Source: JBCDAP01 sp038747915 | GTDB taxonomy: Bacteria; Planctomycetota; Phycisphaerae; Phycisphaerales; UBA1924 | Direction: 5' to 3' | Length of the DNA: 45,535 nucleotides | NCBI GenBank assembly: GCA_038747915.1 | Contig: JBCDJJ010000021.1 | Span: 1 to 45,535, forward strand | In this document: positions 16,687 to 26,371 of the stretch, piece by piece | Layout: each line of letters starts with the position of its first letter | How positions within the stretch are numbered: the stretch's first letter is position 1 | Position numbers and translations under genes: made by a program | Notes under the pieces: model-generated | What the model saw: the letters and a program-made list of their open reading frames with translations, nothing else | What the model was told of the DNA's origin: nothing | Databases searched by the model: none

Positions 16687-18051
16687 TCACGCGGGTTCCG
16701 CCACACGCGCCCCGCGTGCCCGGAGCTGATCGAGCTGCCGCTCTCCGATCCTCGCCCGGTAGGTGACCGCGCCGTCGTCGTACGCCCGGTCGAGCACCTC
16801 GCTCCGCCGCTCCATGAGCGACACAGCTTCACCGTCACTCGTGGCCACGGTCACATCGACCTCCACCACACGGCCGCGCGTGAGGGCATGCACGCGGCGG
16901 CTCAGATCCGCGTGCCCCGCGTGCGCCGGATCGACCGCTGCGAACGCGATCGACCCCGGGATCCGGCTCTGCCAGTACGCCAGCTCGGAACGATCCCGCA
17001 GCTGATCGGCCTTGTTGAGCAGCACGAGCCGCTCGGGCTCGCGGTAGTCCACGCCGGTCTTGTCCGCGGAGTCCCGCGACTCACGCACGAGCTCGTCGAG
17101 CGTGCGCACCACCGTCTCGTAGTGCAGCTCGGCGTTCGGGTCGCTCACATCCAGCACGATCAGCAGCAGGTCGGCGTGCATCGCCTCCTCGAGCGTCGCG
17201 CGGAAGCTCGCGATCAAGTGGTGCGGCAGGTCGCGCACGAACCCGACGGTGTCCGACAGCAGCACGTTCTCTCCCTCACCGCCGGCGCCGCGGACGTGCC
17301 ACTGCCGTGTGCGCGTCATGAGCGTCGCGAAGAGCTGATCGTTCGCGAACGCGCCGCCGGCGGTCGAGGCGTTGAACAGCGTGCTCTTGCCGGCGTTGGT
17401 GTAGCCCACGAGCCCGACCGTGTAGTGCTCGCGGTTCCGGTGGGCGACCTCGCGGGTTTTGCGGGCATGGATGGAGTCGAGCTCACGGCGGAGCTGTGTC
17501 TTCTTCCGCTGCACGATCCGCCGGTCGATCTCGAGCTGCTGCTCACCAGGCCCGCGTGTGCCCACACCGCCGATGCCGCCCGACCCCACGATCCGCTCGA
17601 GGTGGCTCCACATGGCGCGGAGCCGGGGGTAGGTGTACTCGAGCTGCGCGAGTTCGACGGCGAGCTTCGCCTGGTGCGTGCTCGCGCGGCTCGCGAAGAT
17701 ATCGAGGATCAGCTCCGATCGGTCGATCACCTTCTTCTCGAGGATCTTCTCGATCGCGGCGATCTGGTTCGGGCTCAGCTCGTGATCGAAGATGACGACG
17801 GCGGCTTTCAGCTCGTCGCACATCGCCTTGAGCTCGTCGACCTTGCCGCGGCCCATGTACGTGGCGGCCTCGGGCCGGTCTCGCTTCTGCATCAACTCGC
17901 CGACCACCGTCGCGCCCGCGGTCTCCGCGAGCGAGCGCAGCTCACCGAGCGGGTCGCGCTCGTCGAACCGGTCGCCGGGCAGGTAGCACGCCGCGAGCAC
18001 GGCCCGTTCCCGCTTGACCTGGATGTCTTGTCGTTCCTTCGGCTGACCCAT
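16687..18051 (-). CDS. hflX: Ribosome-associated GTPase HflX
   Basis: HflX is a GTPase that splits stalled 70S ribosomes after stress. The 454-residue protein has the N-terminal HflX domain (YMGRGKVDELKAMC, then FDHELSPNQ and IDRSELILDIFASRA), the helical linker with GSGGIGGVGTRGPGE, and a G domain with P-loop GYTNAGKST, switch II DTVGFVRDLPHHLIASF and the NKAD specificity motif. The C-terminal region is short. It starts 42 bases after the upstream lipoprotein gene and is followed at 12 bases by the SDR gene. Its leader holds a small dyad (GATCCT/AGGATC at 18058-18072) that includes an AGGA usable as ribosome site. Confidence 0.96.
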   Translation of the reverse strand: MGQPKERQDIQVKRERAVLAACYLPGDRFDERDPLGELRSLAETAGATVVGELMQKRDRPEAATYMGRGKVDELKAMCDELKAAVVIFDHELSPNQIAAIEKILEKKVIDRSELILDIFASRASTHQAKLAVELAQLEYTYPRLRAMWSHLERIVGSGGIGGVGTRGPGEQQLEIDRRIVQRKKTQLRRELDSIHARKTREVAHRNREHYTVGLVGYTNAGKSTLFNASTAGGAFANDQLFATLMTRTRQWHVRGAGGEGENVLLSDTVGFVRDLPHHLIASFRATLEEAMHADLLLIVLDVSDPNAELHYETVVRTLDELVRESRDSADKTGVDYREPERLVLLNKADQLRDRSELAYWQSRIPGSIAFAAVDPAHAGHADLSRRVHALTRGRVVEVDVTVATSDGEAVSLMERRSEVLDRAYDDGAVTYRARIGERQLDQLRARGARVAEPA

Positions 18052-18093
18052 AGGGACGATCCTAGGAGGATCCCGACGCGCGACCGGCGCGGT

Positions 18094-18837
18094 TCAGTCG
18101 ACTTCTTTGAAGCTCTCGGCCGAGTAGATCGACCCGGCCTCTTCCGCCGCCTTGAGTTCGCCGCGCGTGAGGTGTGGGACGCCGCTCCGGGCGTAGGGCT
18201 GCACCGACGCGACCGCGGGCACGACCGTGAGCGGGAGCGTGTACCGCCCGGTGAGCGAGGGGTGTACGGGGTTGATCACGCCCGCATCGCGTGGCTGGGC
18301 GTCGGCCACCAGGTCGATCACCGCGACGATCTCATCGGGCCCGATCGACTCCACGATCACCGTGCCCCGGACCGGCACGCCCGCTGCAGACGACACGGCG
18401 TTGGTCGGGTAGAGCCGCGTGTCCGGGCCGATGGTGACCCGCGAATCTCGGCGGAGGTATGGGGACCGGCCGGGCCCGCTCGGCGCCGCGGGCGTCCCGA
18501 GCAGCTCGATCGCCACCGCCTCGAACTCGGTCCCCTCGCCCACTTCGATTGGTTCGTTCATCGGCGGGAAGAGCGGGAGTTCGAGCACCCACTGCTCGGT
18601 CCCGGGCAGTCGCGCGGGGTCATCCACCCCCCGCGTCACGACGAGGACCTGCCCCGCGTCCGACGGCCCGATCGCAAAGATCGACCGGCGGTCGATGCTC
18701 ACCACCTCCACCTCGGCAGCGGGCACCCACACGTTTGCCGACTCGAAGGGGTCGACCGCCGGGCGCTCGCCGGCACACCCGATCAGGGCGATCGGGAGGG
18801 CCAACGCACCAAGAACCGCGAGGTGTACACGAGTCAT
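18094..18837 (-). CDS. Putative lipoprotein, 247 residues
   Basis: The N-terminus is a clear lipoprotein signal: basic MTR, a hydrophobic run and the lipobox LIGC near residue 21, so the mature protein is probably anchored in the envelope. The body is rich in beta-forming residues and prolines, with segments such as IFAIGPSDAGQVLVV and GVPVRGTVIVES suggesting beta-sandwich domains. I do not recognise the family. It is the first gene of the operon with hflX and an SDR; the combination does not reveal a role. No close upstream gene on this strand exists, so its promoter should lie just above 18837. Confidence 0.65.
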   Translation of the reverse strand: MTRVHLAVLGALALPIALIGCAGERPAVDPFESANVWVPAAEVEVVSIDRRSIFAIGPSDAGQVLVVTRGVDDPARLPGTEQWVLELPLFPPMNEPIEVGEGTEFEAVAIELLGTPAAPSGPGRSPYLRRDSRVTIGPDTRLYPTNAVSSAAGVPVRGTVIVESIGPDEIVAVIDLVADAQPRDAGVINPVHPSLTGRYTLPLTVVPAVASVQPYARSGVPHLTRGELKAAEEAGSIYSAESFKEVD

Positions 18838-18909
18838 GCTTGCATCGTACCGAGCACGTGGCGGCAGGTTCGGCGGTGGGCGCGGGTTGGTGACGTGCCT
18901 TAGCCCCCG

Positions 18910-20319
18910 CTACAAACGCGACGTACTCGCCACGGGAACGTCTTTCAGCAGCCGGGCAACCGCAGAGCGCCCGCTGTTGATCGCGCCTTCCACATAGCCG
19001 CAGAATCGGTCGTCGAGTTCGGCGCCGGCGAAGCGGACCGGGCCGTCCCACGCTGCGAGTTGCGGAGCCGCATCACGATTCCCGCCGCGTCGAACGAAGG
19101 CGTTGTAGCCGCCTCCACACCACGGGTGATCCACCCAGATGGCCTCTGCGACTTCGACCGGCGCTGCCGCTTGCTCCCCGAGTGGCGCACCGATGAGATC
19201 GAGCAACCGTGTGCAGCGATCGTGCGCGGAGAGCGCGGCCCAGTGGCGTGCGAGTGGCCCGCCGGCGTAGGCCATGAGCTGTGGGAGCTGGCCGTCGTCG
19301 GGGCTGGCGTCGATCACCGCGAGACCCGAGGGCTCACCGAAGAGCACCCAGCCGCTAAGGCCCTTCGGTCTCCAGAACGCGGTCTCGTAAACGAGGGCGA
19401 TCTTGATCACCGCCCCGGCCGCGAACGAGTCAAGGAGTTGGGCGAGTCGATCGTGCTCGTCGATATCGAACTCGATGCGACGAGCAACGGGCGGCGGGAC
19501 GGTGACCACGACGTGATCGGCGCACCAAACGCCCGCATCGGTTCTCACCTGCACTCGCCCCGCTGTCGTTCGCATATGCGTGACCGGCGTCCCCAGTCTC
19601 GGCGCTCGGTGCAGTTTCGACGCCAGCGCATCGACGATGCCATCCATGCCGATCGAAAACTGGAACTCGAGATCGGTCCTGTGCGAGTCGTACCGTGACA
19701 GCTGTTCGCGCACCGCGTGTGCATCGATCTCGTCGAGCGCGGCCCCGTAGGCCTCCGTGAGGTGCGAGCGAGCGATCGCGTCATCCTCGGGGGACAGGAG
19801 CATCGACCGCAGCACCGCACCGAGACTCCCTCGTGGTGCCGAACGGTGTGGCGCGAGGCGGCTCACGGCACGCCCGGCTTCGCCCGCGCTCTCCCACGGC
19901 GTGGCCCACCACTTCACGGAGAGCCACAACGCACGCAGCGCCTCGCCCACAGTGTCCCACCGGACCACGTGCTCCTCGATCAGGTCATAAAGTTCGTCGA
20001 TGTCGATCAGGTCACGGGCGGGGAAGACCGTGTCACGAACCACACGGAGGCTCGTGCCGGTCTCGGGCACCGGCGAGATGGGCATCCCCGCGTGTTCGGC
20101 GAGTTCGAGCACATGGTGCATGTCCGCGTTGACGGTCTGAGCGCCCTGGTCGAACGTCCCGCCTGTGGCCAGCGGCACGGTTCTGATTCGTCCGCCGAGG
20201 TCGTCCTGAGCCTCAAGGATTTGGCACGTCAGCCCCGTGGACTCGGCGGCGACCGCTGCAGCGAGGCCCGCAGCGCCCCCGCCGACGACGATCAGGTCGA
20301 CATCACCTTCAACACCCAT
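18910..20319 (-). CDS. FAD-dependent amine oxidase family protein
   Basis: The 469-residue protein starts with a Rossmann dinucleotide site (VVGGGAAGLAAAVAA), the second FAD contact EAQDDLGGRI and FDQGAQTV, and ends with the FAD-closing segment VRFAGAELDDRFCGYVEGAINSG. This is the monoamine-oxidase/flavin amine oxidase architecture, whose members oxidise amines or act as desaturases and protoporphyrinogen oxidases; substrate cannot be chosen from sequence. No signal peptide is seen. ATG 20319 is preferred over the longer frame to 20388 because GGAGT sits about seven bases upstream and the flavin site is then at the N-terminus. A terminator at 20431-20456 separates it from the preceding gene, so it probably has its own promoter. 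Confidence 0.88.
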   Translation of the reverse strand: MGVEGDVDLIVVGGGAAGLAAAVAAESTGLTCQILEAQDDLGGRIRTVPLATGGTFDQGAQTVNADMHHVLELAEHAGMPISPVPETGTSLRVVRDTVFPARDLIDIDELYDLIEEHVVRWDTVGEALRALWLSVKWWATPWESAGEAGRAVSRLAPHRSAPRGSLGAVLRSMLLSPEDDAIARSHLTEAYGAALDEIDAHAVREQLSRYDSHRTDLEFQFSIGMDGIVDALASKLHRAPRLGTPVTHMRTTAGRVQVRTDAGVWCADHVVVTVPPPVARRIEFDIDEHDRLAQLLDSFAAGAVIKIALVYETAFWRPKGLSGWVLFGEPSGLAVIDASPDDGQLPQLMAYAGGPLARHWAALSAHDRCTRLLDLIGAPLGEQAAAPVEVAEAIWVDHPWCGGGYNAFVRRGGNRDAAPQLAAWDGPVRFAGAELDDRFCGYVEGAINSGRSAVARLLKDVPVASTSRL

Positions 20320-20430
20320 CAGGACTCCATGAGACGACCATTGTGCGCACGTGTACCGCTGGGCGGTGTTCGAGATGCTCTGGGTCAACCGCGGATACGA
20401 ACGCCGGCGCGCTCCGCGGGTTCAGAGACG

Positions 20431-20460
20431 AAAAAAGCCGCGACGAGCCGCGGCTTCTCG
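20431..20460 (-). terminator. Rho-independent terminator of the Cys-rich protein gene
   Basis: Read on the minus strand, AAGCCGCG and CGCGGCTT form an 8-bp stem (20456-20449 with 20442-20435) with a six-base loop, followed by a run of T residues at 20436-20431. This is a textbook intrinsic terminator about 45 bases after the stop of the gene at 20502. Confidence 0.8.
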
Positions 20461-20501
20461 TACACGTCGAGATGTCTGTGTATCCGTCGGGGAGTCGGAC
20501 G

Positions 20502-21302
20502 TCAGTTGGCGATGGCGACCGGCTGACCAGCGGTCTCTGTCGTGGTTGACTCGTCCTTGCCGGAGCACTCCTTCTTGGTCGAGGAGCACTCGCTCTTCGA
20601 GCTGCACTCGGCCTTCGCTGCGGAATCGCAGCTCCCGCCGCCGCACTGCTTCGCGGCAGCGAGCGTGGATCGGTCGAGGTCGGCCGAGGCGCTGTAGAAC
20701 GACGCGGGGATGATCACCGGGGTCATCGAGGAGGCCATCGCGAGCGACGGGGCCGTGATGGCGTCAACCTGGGCCTTGACGGTCTTAGCGCACATGGTGG
20801 CGCAGGACGACGTGGCCGACGAGCTGCACGAGGCCTTGTCAACGGTCGCGGTCGCTGCGGCGATCACCTTGCTACCGGTCGCACCGGTGACCGGACAGGT
20901 CGCCTTGGGGGCCTCGTCCGAGGCGGCCGCGATCGTCTGGGCCTTCGAGGCGGTCAGCGGGCAGCAAGAGCCGCTCTTGGGCGCCTCTGTCGAGGCGGCG
21001 ATGGTCTGCGACGCAGCGGCCTTCGAGCAGGTCGACGCGCAGTCGGACTTGGCCTCGGAAGCGGCGGCGATGGTCTGGCTGCTCTTGGAGCAGGTCGCAG
21101 CGCAGTTCGAGTGGCTGGCGGCGGCCTCATCGGCAACGGCCACGACCGAGGTGGTGTCGGTCGTGTGGTCGCACGAGCCGGTCAGCGCACACAGGCTGTG
21201 GCCGCTCATCACGCCGTAGGCCGCGGCGCCGAGCAGGCCCGCGCCCGCGAAGGTCATGAGAACCGAACTGATCGAGGCGCCACGCTTGGACGTCTGCTTC
21301 AT
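20502..21302 (-). CDS. Exported Cys-rich protein with degenerate tandem repeats
   Basis: The 266-residue protein has an N-terminal basic segment and one hydrophobic helix (LMTFAGAGLLGAAAYGV) that may be a signal peptide or anchor, then a low-complexity Ala/Ser/Thr-rich body with about 17 cysteines. At least four units recur every 20-25 residues: QTIAAASEAKSDCASTCSK, QTIAASTEAPKSGSCCPLT, QTIAAASDEAPKATCPVTG and VIAAATATVDKASC. The C-terminus has closely set Cys (CGGGSC, then CSSKSECSSTKKEC). The region CALTGSCDH after the helix faintly recalls small Cys-containing membrane proteins. Metal or thiol chemistry outside the cytoplasm is an inference; no known family was recognised. ATG 21302 has GGAG upstream, and a clean terminator follows the gene. 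Confidence 0.75.
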   Translation of the reverse strand: MKQTSKRGASISSVLMTFAGAGLLGAAAYGVMSGHSLCALTGSCDHTTDTTSVVAVADEAAASHSNCAATCSKSSQTIAAASEAKSDCASTCSKAAASQTIAASTEAPKSGSCCPLTASKAQTIAAASDEAPKATCPVTGATGSKVIAAATATVDKASCSSSATSSCATMCAKTVKAQVDAITAPSLAMASSMTPVIIPASFYSASADLDRSTLAAAKQCGGGSCDSAAKAECSSKSECSSTKKECSGKDESTTTETAGQPVAIAN

Positions 21303-21368
21303 AATCGAATCGCTCCGGATAGATGATAGGTACTTGTCTGGTGACTGCGATGTGGGGTGCAGCATCGA

Positions 21369-21398
21369 ATCATGCGCTGGCGACCCGCGATGGGTCAA
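21369..21398 (-). promoter_or_regulatory. Possible sigma-70 promoter of the Cys-rich protein gene
   Basis: On the minus strand TTGACC (21398-21393) is followed after 18 bases by CATGAT (21374-21369). The first hexamer matches the -35 consensus in five of six positions and the second matches -10 in four. The site lies about 67 bases before the start codon at 21302, in a gap where a promoter is expected. Confidence 0.35.
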
Positions 21399-21484
21399 CC
21401 AACGCTTCATCGATTTGTTTCCCGATTCCTCGGAATAATCGAGCGGGCAGTAGAACGGACTGTTGCGCCCACCTATTCCCGGCG

Positions 21485-23056
21485 TCACGCCCCCTGGCGC
21501 TTGTATGGGGAGTATCGCCCGGCCTCGATCTCGGTCGCTGAGAACACCCGAGCCGACCGTGGCGGCACTGAGAGGTGCATCAGCCCGCTCTCCAAGCGGG
21601 CCTCGTCGCCCGAAATCGCGCACACCATCGGTGTGTACGACATCTGTCGGGGGTCACGTACCTGCACCACGTCATGCACCGTCCGGCCCGACGGGTTCGC
21701 CACCACGACCATGAGTTCCGATCGCCGGTCCGTCGTCCGCTGAAACGCCAGCACATGCTCGGCGTGCAGGGTCTGGAACTCTCCGAACCGCAGCGCCGGG
21801 TGCGCGCTCCGAAGCTCGACGAGCGACCGCATCCAGGTCAGTTCGTCCAAGGCCGCCTCGTCCTCATCCTCGAGCAGGTGCCACGGCATCGTGCTGCGGT
21901 TGCCCGGGTCCGGACCTCCATGCACACCGAGTTCGACGCCGTAGTACAGCAGCGGCGCGCCGGGGAGCGTGAACTGCAGCACCTGCGCCAGACGCCGAAC
22001 CTCTTGATCCGGCAGCACATGCCCCACACGTGGTGTGTCGTGATTGTCCAGGATCAGCCACGAACGCAGGACGGCGTCCAGACCCGCATCGTCGACCATT
22101 GTCTGGAGCAGGGCGGACGCATGCTGACCGGACATCCCGCCTTTGACATACGTGTACAGAATCGCCTGGGCGTGGAAGTTGAGCACGCCATCCATGGCGC
22201 GCATCCACCGGTCCGGATAGCTCCAGATCTCGCCGACCACGAGCGAGCCGGGCTTGGTCTCGTGCGCCGCATCCGAGATCGCCCGCAGGTGCTCGAAGCC
22301 GAGGTCGTAGGCCACATCGAGCCGCCACCCGTCGGCCCCGCGCTCGAGCCACCGGCGCACGACCGACTCGGCCCCTTCCCAGAGCTCTTCGCGCACCGGT
22401 GGGTGCTCCAGGTTGAGCTCGGGCAGGTTCGGCACGTTGAACCACGAGCGATACCCGTTCGGATGCGCCGCGTCGATCACGTAGTGCTCACGCCACGGGC
22501 TCTCGGGGTTGGCCATCGCCTCGACGAATCGCGGGTGCGTCCCGCCCGTGTGGTTGAACACGCCATCGAGCACGAGCTTCATGTCCCGCGCGTGGAGGTC
22601 GTCGGCGAGCGCCGTCAGATCGGCGCTGGTGCCGAACTCGGGGCTGATCGCGAAGTAGTCGGTCGCGTCATACTTGTGGTTGGTCAACGCCTCGAAGATG
22701 GGGTTGAGGTAGAGCACCTCCGCGCCGAGCGAGGCGATGTGATCCAGCCGGTCGCGGAGCGATGCGAGATCGCCGCCCCAGAACTCGAGTTCCGCGGTGT
22801 TGCACCCGATCTCCGGGTTGCGCGTGCCCCGCTTGGGTGCTCGTCCCCAGTCGTCGACGAGTGTCCGCGGTGCCGCGTACCGGTCGCGCTTGGCGTCGAG
22901 ATCGTGCGGCCGCGCGAAGCGGTCCACGAACACCTGGTACACCGTCGCGCCTGTGCGCCAGTCGCGGGCTCGCGAGGCGAACGGCTCCGTACGTTCATCC
23001 GGCGCCACAGGGACACTCGGCCGCCCCGCGGCATGGGTTTCGAGCAGTGTGGACAT
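21485..23056 (-). CDS. GH13 alpha-amylase family glycoside hydrolase
   Basis: A 523-residue TIM-barrel enzyme acting on alpha-glucans by the retaining mechanism. The four conserved regions are visible: DGVFNHTG (I), GWRLDVAYDL with the Asp nucleophile (II), VVGEIWS with the Glu acid/base (III) and LDNHDTPR with the third acid (IV). The barrel entrance VYQVFVDRFA and YLNPIFEALTNHKYDATDYF, in which the segment NHKYD is typical of neopullulanase/cyclomaltodextrinase-like members, suggest intracellular maltooligosaccharide processing. There is no signal peptide. The C-terminal beta domain is intact (VLAFQRTTDRR, then VVVANPSG). The ATG at 23056 has no strong ribosome site. It is divergent from the DUF4190-like gene. 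Confidence 0.93.
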   Translation of the reverse strand: MSTLLETHAAGRPSVPVAPDERTEPFASRARDWRTGATVYQVFVDRFARPHDLDAKRDRYAAPRTLVDDWGRAPKRGTRNPEIGCNTAELEFWGGDLASLRDRLDHIASLGAEVLYLNPIFEALTNHKYDATDYFAISPEFGTSADLTALADDLHARDMKLVLDGVFNHTGGTHPRFVEAMANPESPWREHYVIDAAHPNGYRSWFNVPNLPELNLEHPPVREELWEGAESVVRRWLERGADGWRLDVAYDLGFEHLRAISDAAHETKPGSLVVGEIWSYPDRWMRAMDGVLNFHAQAILYTYVKGGMSGQHASALLQTMVDDAGLDAVLRSWLILDNHDTPRVGHVLPDQEVRRLAQVLQFTLPGAPLLYYGVELGVHGGPDPGNRSTMPWHLLEDEDEAALDELTWMRSLVELRSAHPALRFGEFQTLHAEHVLAFQRTTDRRSELMVVVANPSGRTVHDVVQVRDPRQMSYTPMVCAISGDEARLESGLMHLSVPPRSARVFSATEIEAGRYSPYKRQGA

Positions 23057-23142
23057 GTGTGTTCTCGCGGCGTGTGGTGGTGCTGATGCTCACGTCCAAG
23101 CCTAGCAGCGACGCGCCGACCGCCGCCGGGTATCGTCCGCGC

Positions 23143-23886
23143 ATGACCGACCAACGCGACGAAGCCAACCCGTACGCCTCCCCATCATTCGAGCCCGCCC
23201 CCTCCGGTCTGCCGAACCGCGACTGGAACCGGCCCATGCCCGGCGAGCGGACCACCAACGTCGTGGGGCTCATCGGCTTCATTCTCTCGATCACCTGCTG
23301 CCTCTCGCCGATCGGCCTGATTGTGAGTCTGATCGCGCTCGCCAAGCCGCCGCGTGGGCTCGCGATCGCGGGTGTGATTGTCGGGCTGATCGGGAGCGTC
23401 TTGCTCGGCTTCGGCATCCTGAGCGTGGTCGCTGTCATTGCCGGTGGGCATGGCGTCGCGGTCGCGATCTCGACCCAGGCCGATGCCGAGGCGCTGGATC
23501 TGCAGATCGGCCGGTTCGAGAGTGAGGAAGGTCGTCTCCCCACCAGCCTCGACGAGGTGCATCTGCCACCGGCCTCGGTGATCGATGCCTGGGGCAACGA
23601 GTACGCCTACGAGGTCGGTGCGGATGGATCCTGGTCCCTGACCTCGGCGGGGCCCGACGGCGTTTTCGACACGTCCGATGACTTTGACGCCCGTGCGCTT
23701 GCCAATGGCTCAGCCGATCCGAGCGTGATGCAGACCTGGCAAGAGGCCGGTGATCAGGGCAACGCACCGGTGGTCGACGTGATCTCGGCGACCTTCGAGA
23801 CCGCCGAGATCCAGCAGTGGCTCATCAACAACGAGTCGATGCCGGCCTCCGCTGACAAGGCCTCGGGCTCGGCTCCCGCGCCCTGA
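23143..23886 (+). CDS. DUF4190-like membrane protein with C-terminal GspG-like segment
   Basis: The 247-residue protein starts with a cytosolic NPYASPSF proline-rich stretch common in planctomycete membrane proteins, then two membrane helices (VVGLIGFILSITCCLSPIG and AGVIVGLIGSVLLGFGIL) with KPPRGLAIAG between them, the DUF4190-like hairpin. The outer part contains DAWGNEYAYEV and SLTSAGPDGVFDTSDD, the calcium-site pattern found at the end of type II secretion pseudopilins (T2SSG). Here it follows a membrane hairpin rather than a pilin helix. A surface-located accessory role is inference. ATG 23143 gives the best start, with no strong ribosome site. A sigma-54-type site before the following dnaK separates the two genes. 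Confidence 0.75.
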   Translation: MTDQRDEANPYASPSFEPAPSGLPNRDWNRPMPGERTTNVVGLIGFILSITCCLSPIGLIVSLIALAKPPRGLAIAGVIVGLIGSVLLGFGILSVVAVIAGGHGVAVAISTQADAEALDLQIGRFESEEGRLPTSLDEVHLPPASVIDAWGNEYAYEVGADGSWSLTSAGPDGVFDTSDDFDARALANGSADPSVMQTWQEAGDQGNAPVVDVISATFETAEIQQWLINNESMPASADKASGSAPAP

Positions 23887-24003
23887 TCCCGCATCCAAGC
23901 CCTAGGAGCGGGGGTGGTGACGGCTCGGAACCTCGCCGGCCGTGCGACCTGCCACACTGGCAGAGCCATCCGCGTGATGGCTCCCGAAACGGCCTTGCGC
24001 TGG

Positions 24004-24019
24004 TGGCACCGCTCTTGCA
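24004..24019 (+). promoter_or_regulatory. Sigma-54 (-24/-12) type promoter before dnaK
   Basis: TGGCAC at 24004-24009 and TTGCA at 24015-24019 put the invariant GG and GC exactly ten bases apart, as in the consensus TGGCACG-N4-TTGCW. Transcription would begin near 24030, giving a leader of about 25 bases that includes the GGAAGGA ribosome site at 24042-24048. No CIRCE repeat is seen in this interval. An enhancer-binding site was not identified. Confidence 0.55.
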
Positions 24020-24054
24020 CCCGCTCTCCCGACCTCGCACCGGAAGGACCCCGC

Positions 24055-25971
<1,917 letters not shown>

Positions 25972-25997
25972 TTCACGGTGTTCATCGGGTCTCTGGT

Positions 25998-26017
25998 CCG
26001 CGGGCTCGCGCCCGCGG
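25998..26017. repeat. Palindromic repeat unit, copy 1
   Basis: CCGCGGGC-TCGC-GCCCGCGG forms an 8-bp stem with a four-base loop, preceded by GGT and followed by TTCGT. Nearly the same unit, with flanks, recurs at 30662-30681 and in damaged form at 32272-32311. It lies 26 bases after dnaK and could act as a 3'-end hairpin. Confidence 0.65.
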
Positions 26018-26094
26018 TTCGTTTATTTGGTTTCTGCTCGGGTTGCCCCGCCGTCGAATCATCAGTGGCCCGTGGAGGCTTATCGGAGCTGAGA

Positions 26095-26124
26095 CCGGTT
26101 CTCGGCCCAGGACGCGGTTTTTTT
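26095..26124 (+). terminator. Intrinsic terminator after dnaK
   Basis: CCGGTTCT (26095-26102) pairs with AGGACGCGG (26109-26117) across a six-base loop, with one G-T pair and one bulged G, and is followed directly by seven T residues at 26118-26124. It lies about 125 bases after the dnaK stop and just before a candidate promoter. Confidence 0.65.
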
Positions 26125-26143
26125 CGGATTTCTCGCACGGTCC

Positions 26144-26173
26144 TTGTCCGGGATGTCCGAAGAAAGTTATGCT
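26144..26173 (+). promoter_or_regulatory. Possible promoter of the candidate small RNA
   Basis: TTGTCC (26144-26149) and TATGCT (26168-26173) are separated by 18 bases. Each hexamer matches its sigma-70 consensus in four of six positions. Transcription would start near 26180, exactly where the first hairpin of the candidate RNA begins. Confidence 0.4.
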
Positions 26174-26179
26174 ACGCCT

Positions 26180-26263
26180 GGCAGGGTGATCCGCCCTGCC
26201 CCACACTCCAGACTCTCTCTCCTCCAGCGTGCCGCTCCCCGAGAAGGGAGCGGCGTGCTTTTT
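26180..26263 (+). ncRNA. Candidate ~84-nt small RNA with two hairpins
   Basis: The interval starts with a hairpin (GGCAGGG 26180-26186, loop TGATCCG, CCCTGCC 26194-26200), continues through a single-stranded C/T-rich linker that contains CTCTCCTCC (26217-26225), and ends in a strong intrinsic terminator at 26231-26263. It lies between the dnaK terminator and sucD and has its own promoter-like hexamers. No open frame of note is inside. The linker is complementary to GGAGGAG-type ribosome sites, so translational control is conceivable. I recognise no known RNA family. The evidence is structural only. Confidence 0.5.
26231..26263 (+). terminator. Strong Rho-independent terminator
   Basis: GCCGCTCCC (26231-26239) and GGGAGCGGC (26246-26254) form a perfect 9-bp stem around the loop CGAGAA, followed by GTGC and five T residues at 26259-26263. 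This is the clearest intrinsic terminator in the window and lies downstream of the dnaK terminator, implying a separate transcript between them. Confidence 0.85.
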
Positions 26264-26309
26264 GGGGTGTTTCGGTGATCCCTCAGGCCACCGCGTCACA
26301 TCGGCGCTG

Positions 26310-26336
26310 AAGCTGAGCTTCGCGAAGCTTCAGCTT
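26310..26336 (-). terminator. Hairpin after sucD
   Basis: AAGCTGA (26310-26316) pairs with TCAGCTT (26330-26336), enclosing the self-complementary GCTTCGCGAAGC. On the minus strand it follows the sucD stop by 35 bases. No T run follows it, so it may protect the mRNA end rather than stop transcription alone. Confidence 0.5.
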
Positions 26337-26371
26337 TCTGCGGGGTGACCTGAGGTCGCCGAAGAGCCCGC

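Noticed and set aside
15847..18903. Very long plus-strand open frame of about 1018 codons
   Set aside because: It runs antisense to the SDR, hflX and lipoprotein genes. Its translation is rich in Arg, His and Asp without domains; such frames are expected in GC-rich DNA opposite real genes.
23887..24054. CIRCE (HrcA) operator before dnaK
   Set aside because: No TTAGCACTC and GAGTGCTAA pair was found in this interval.
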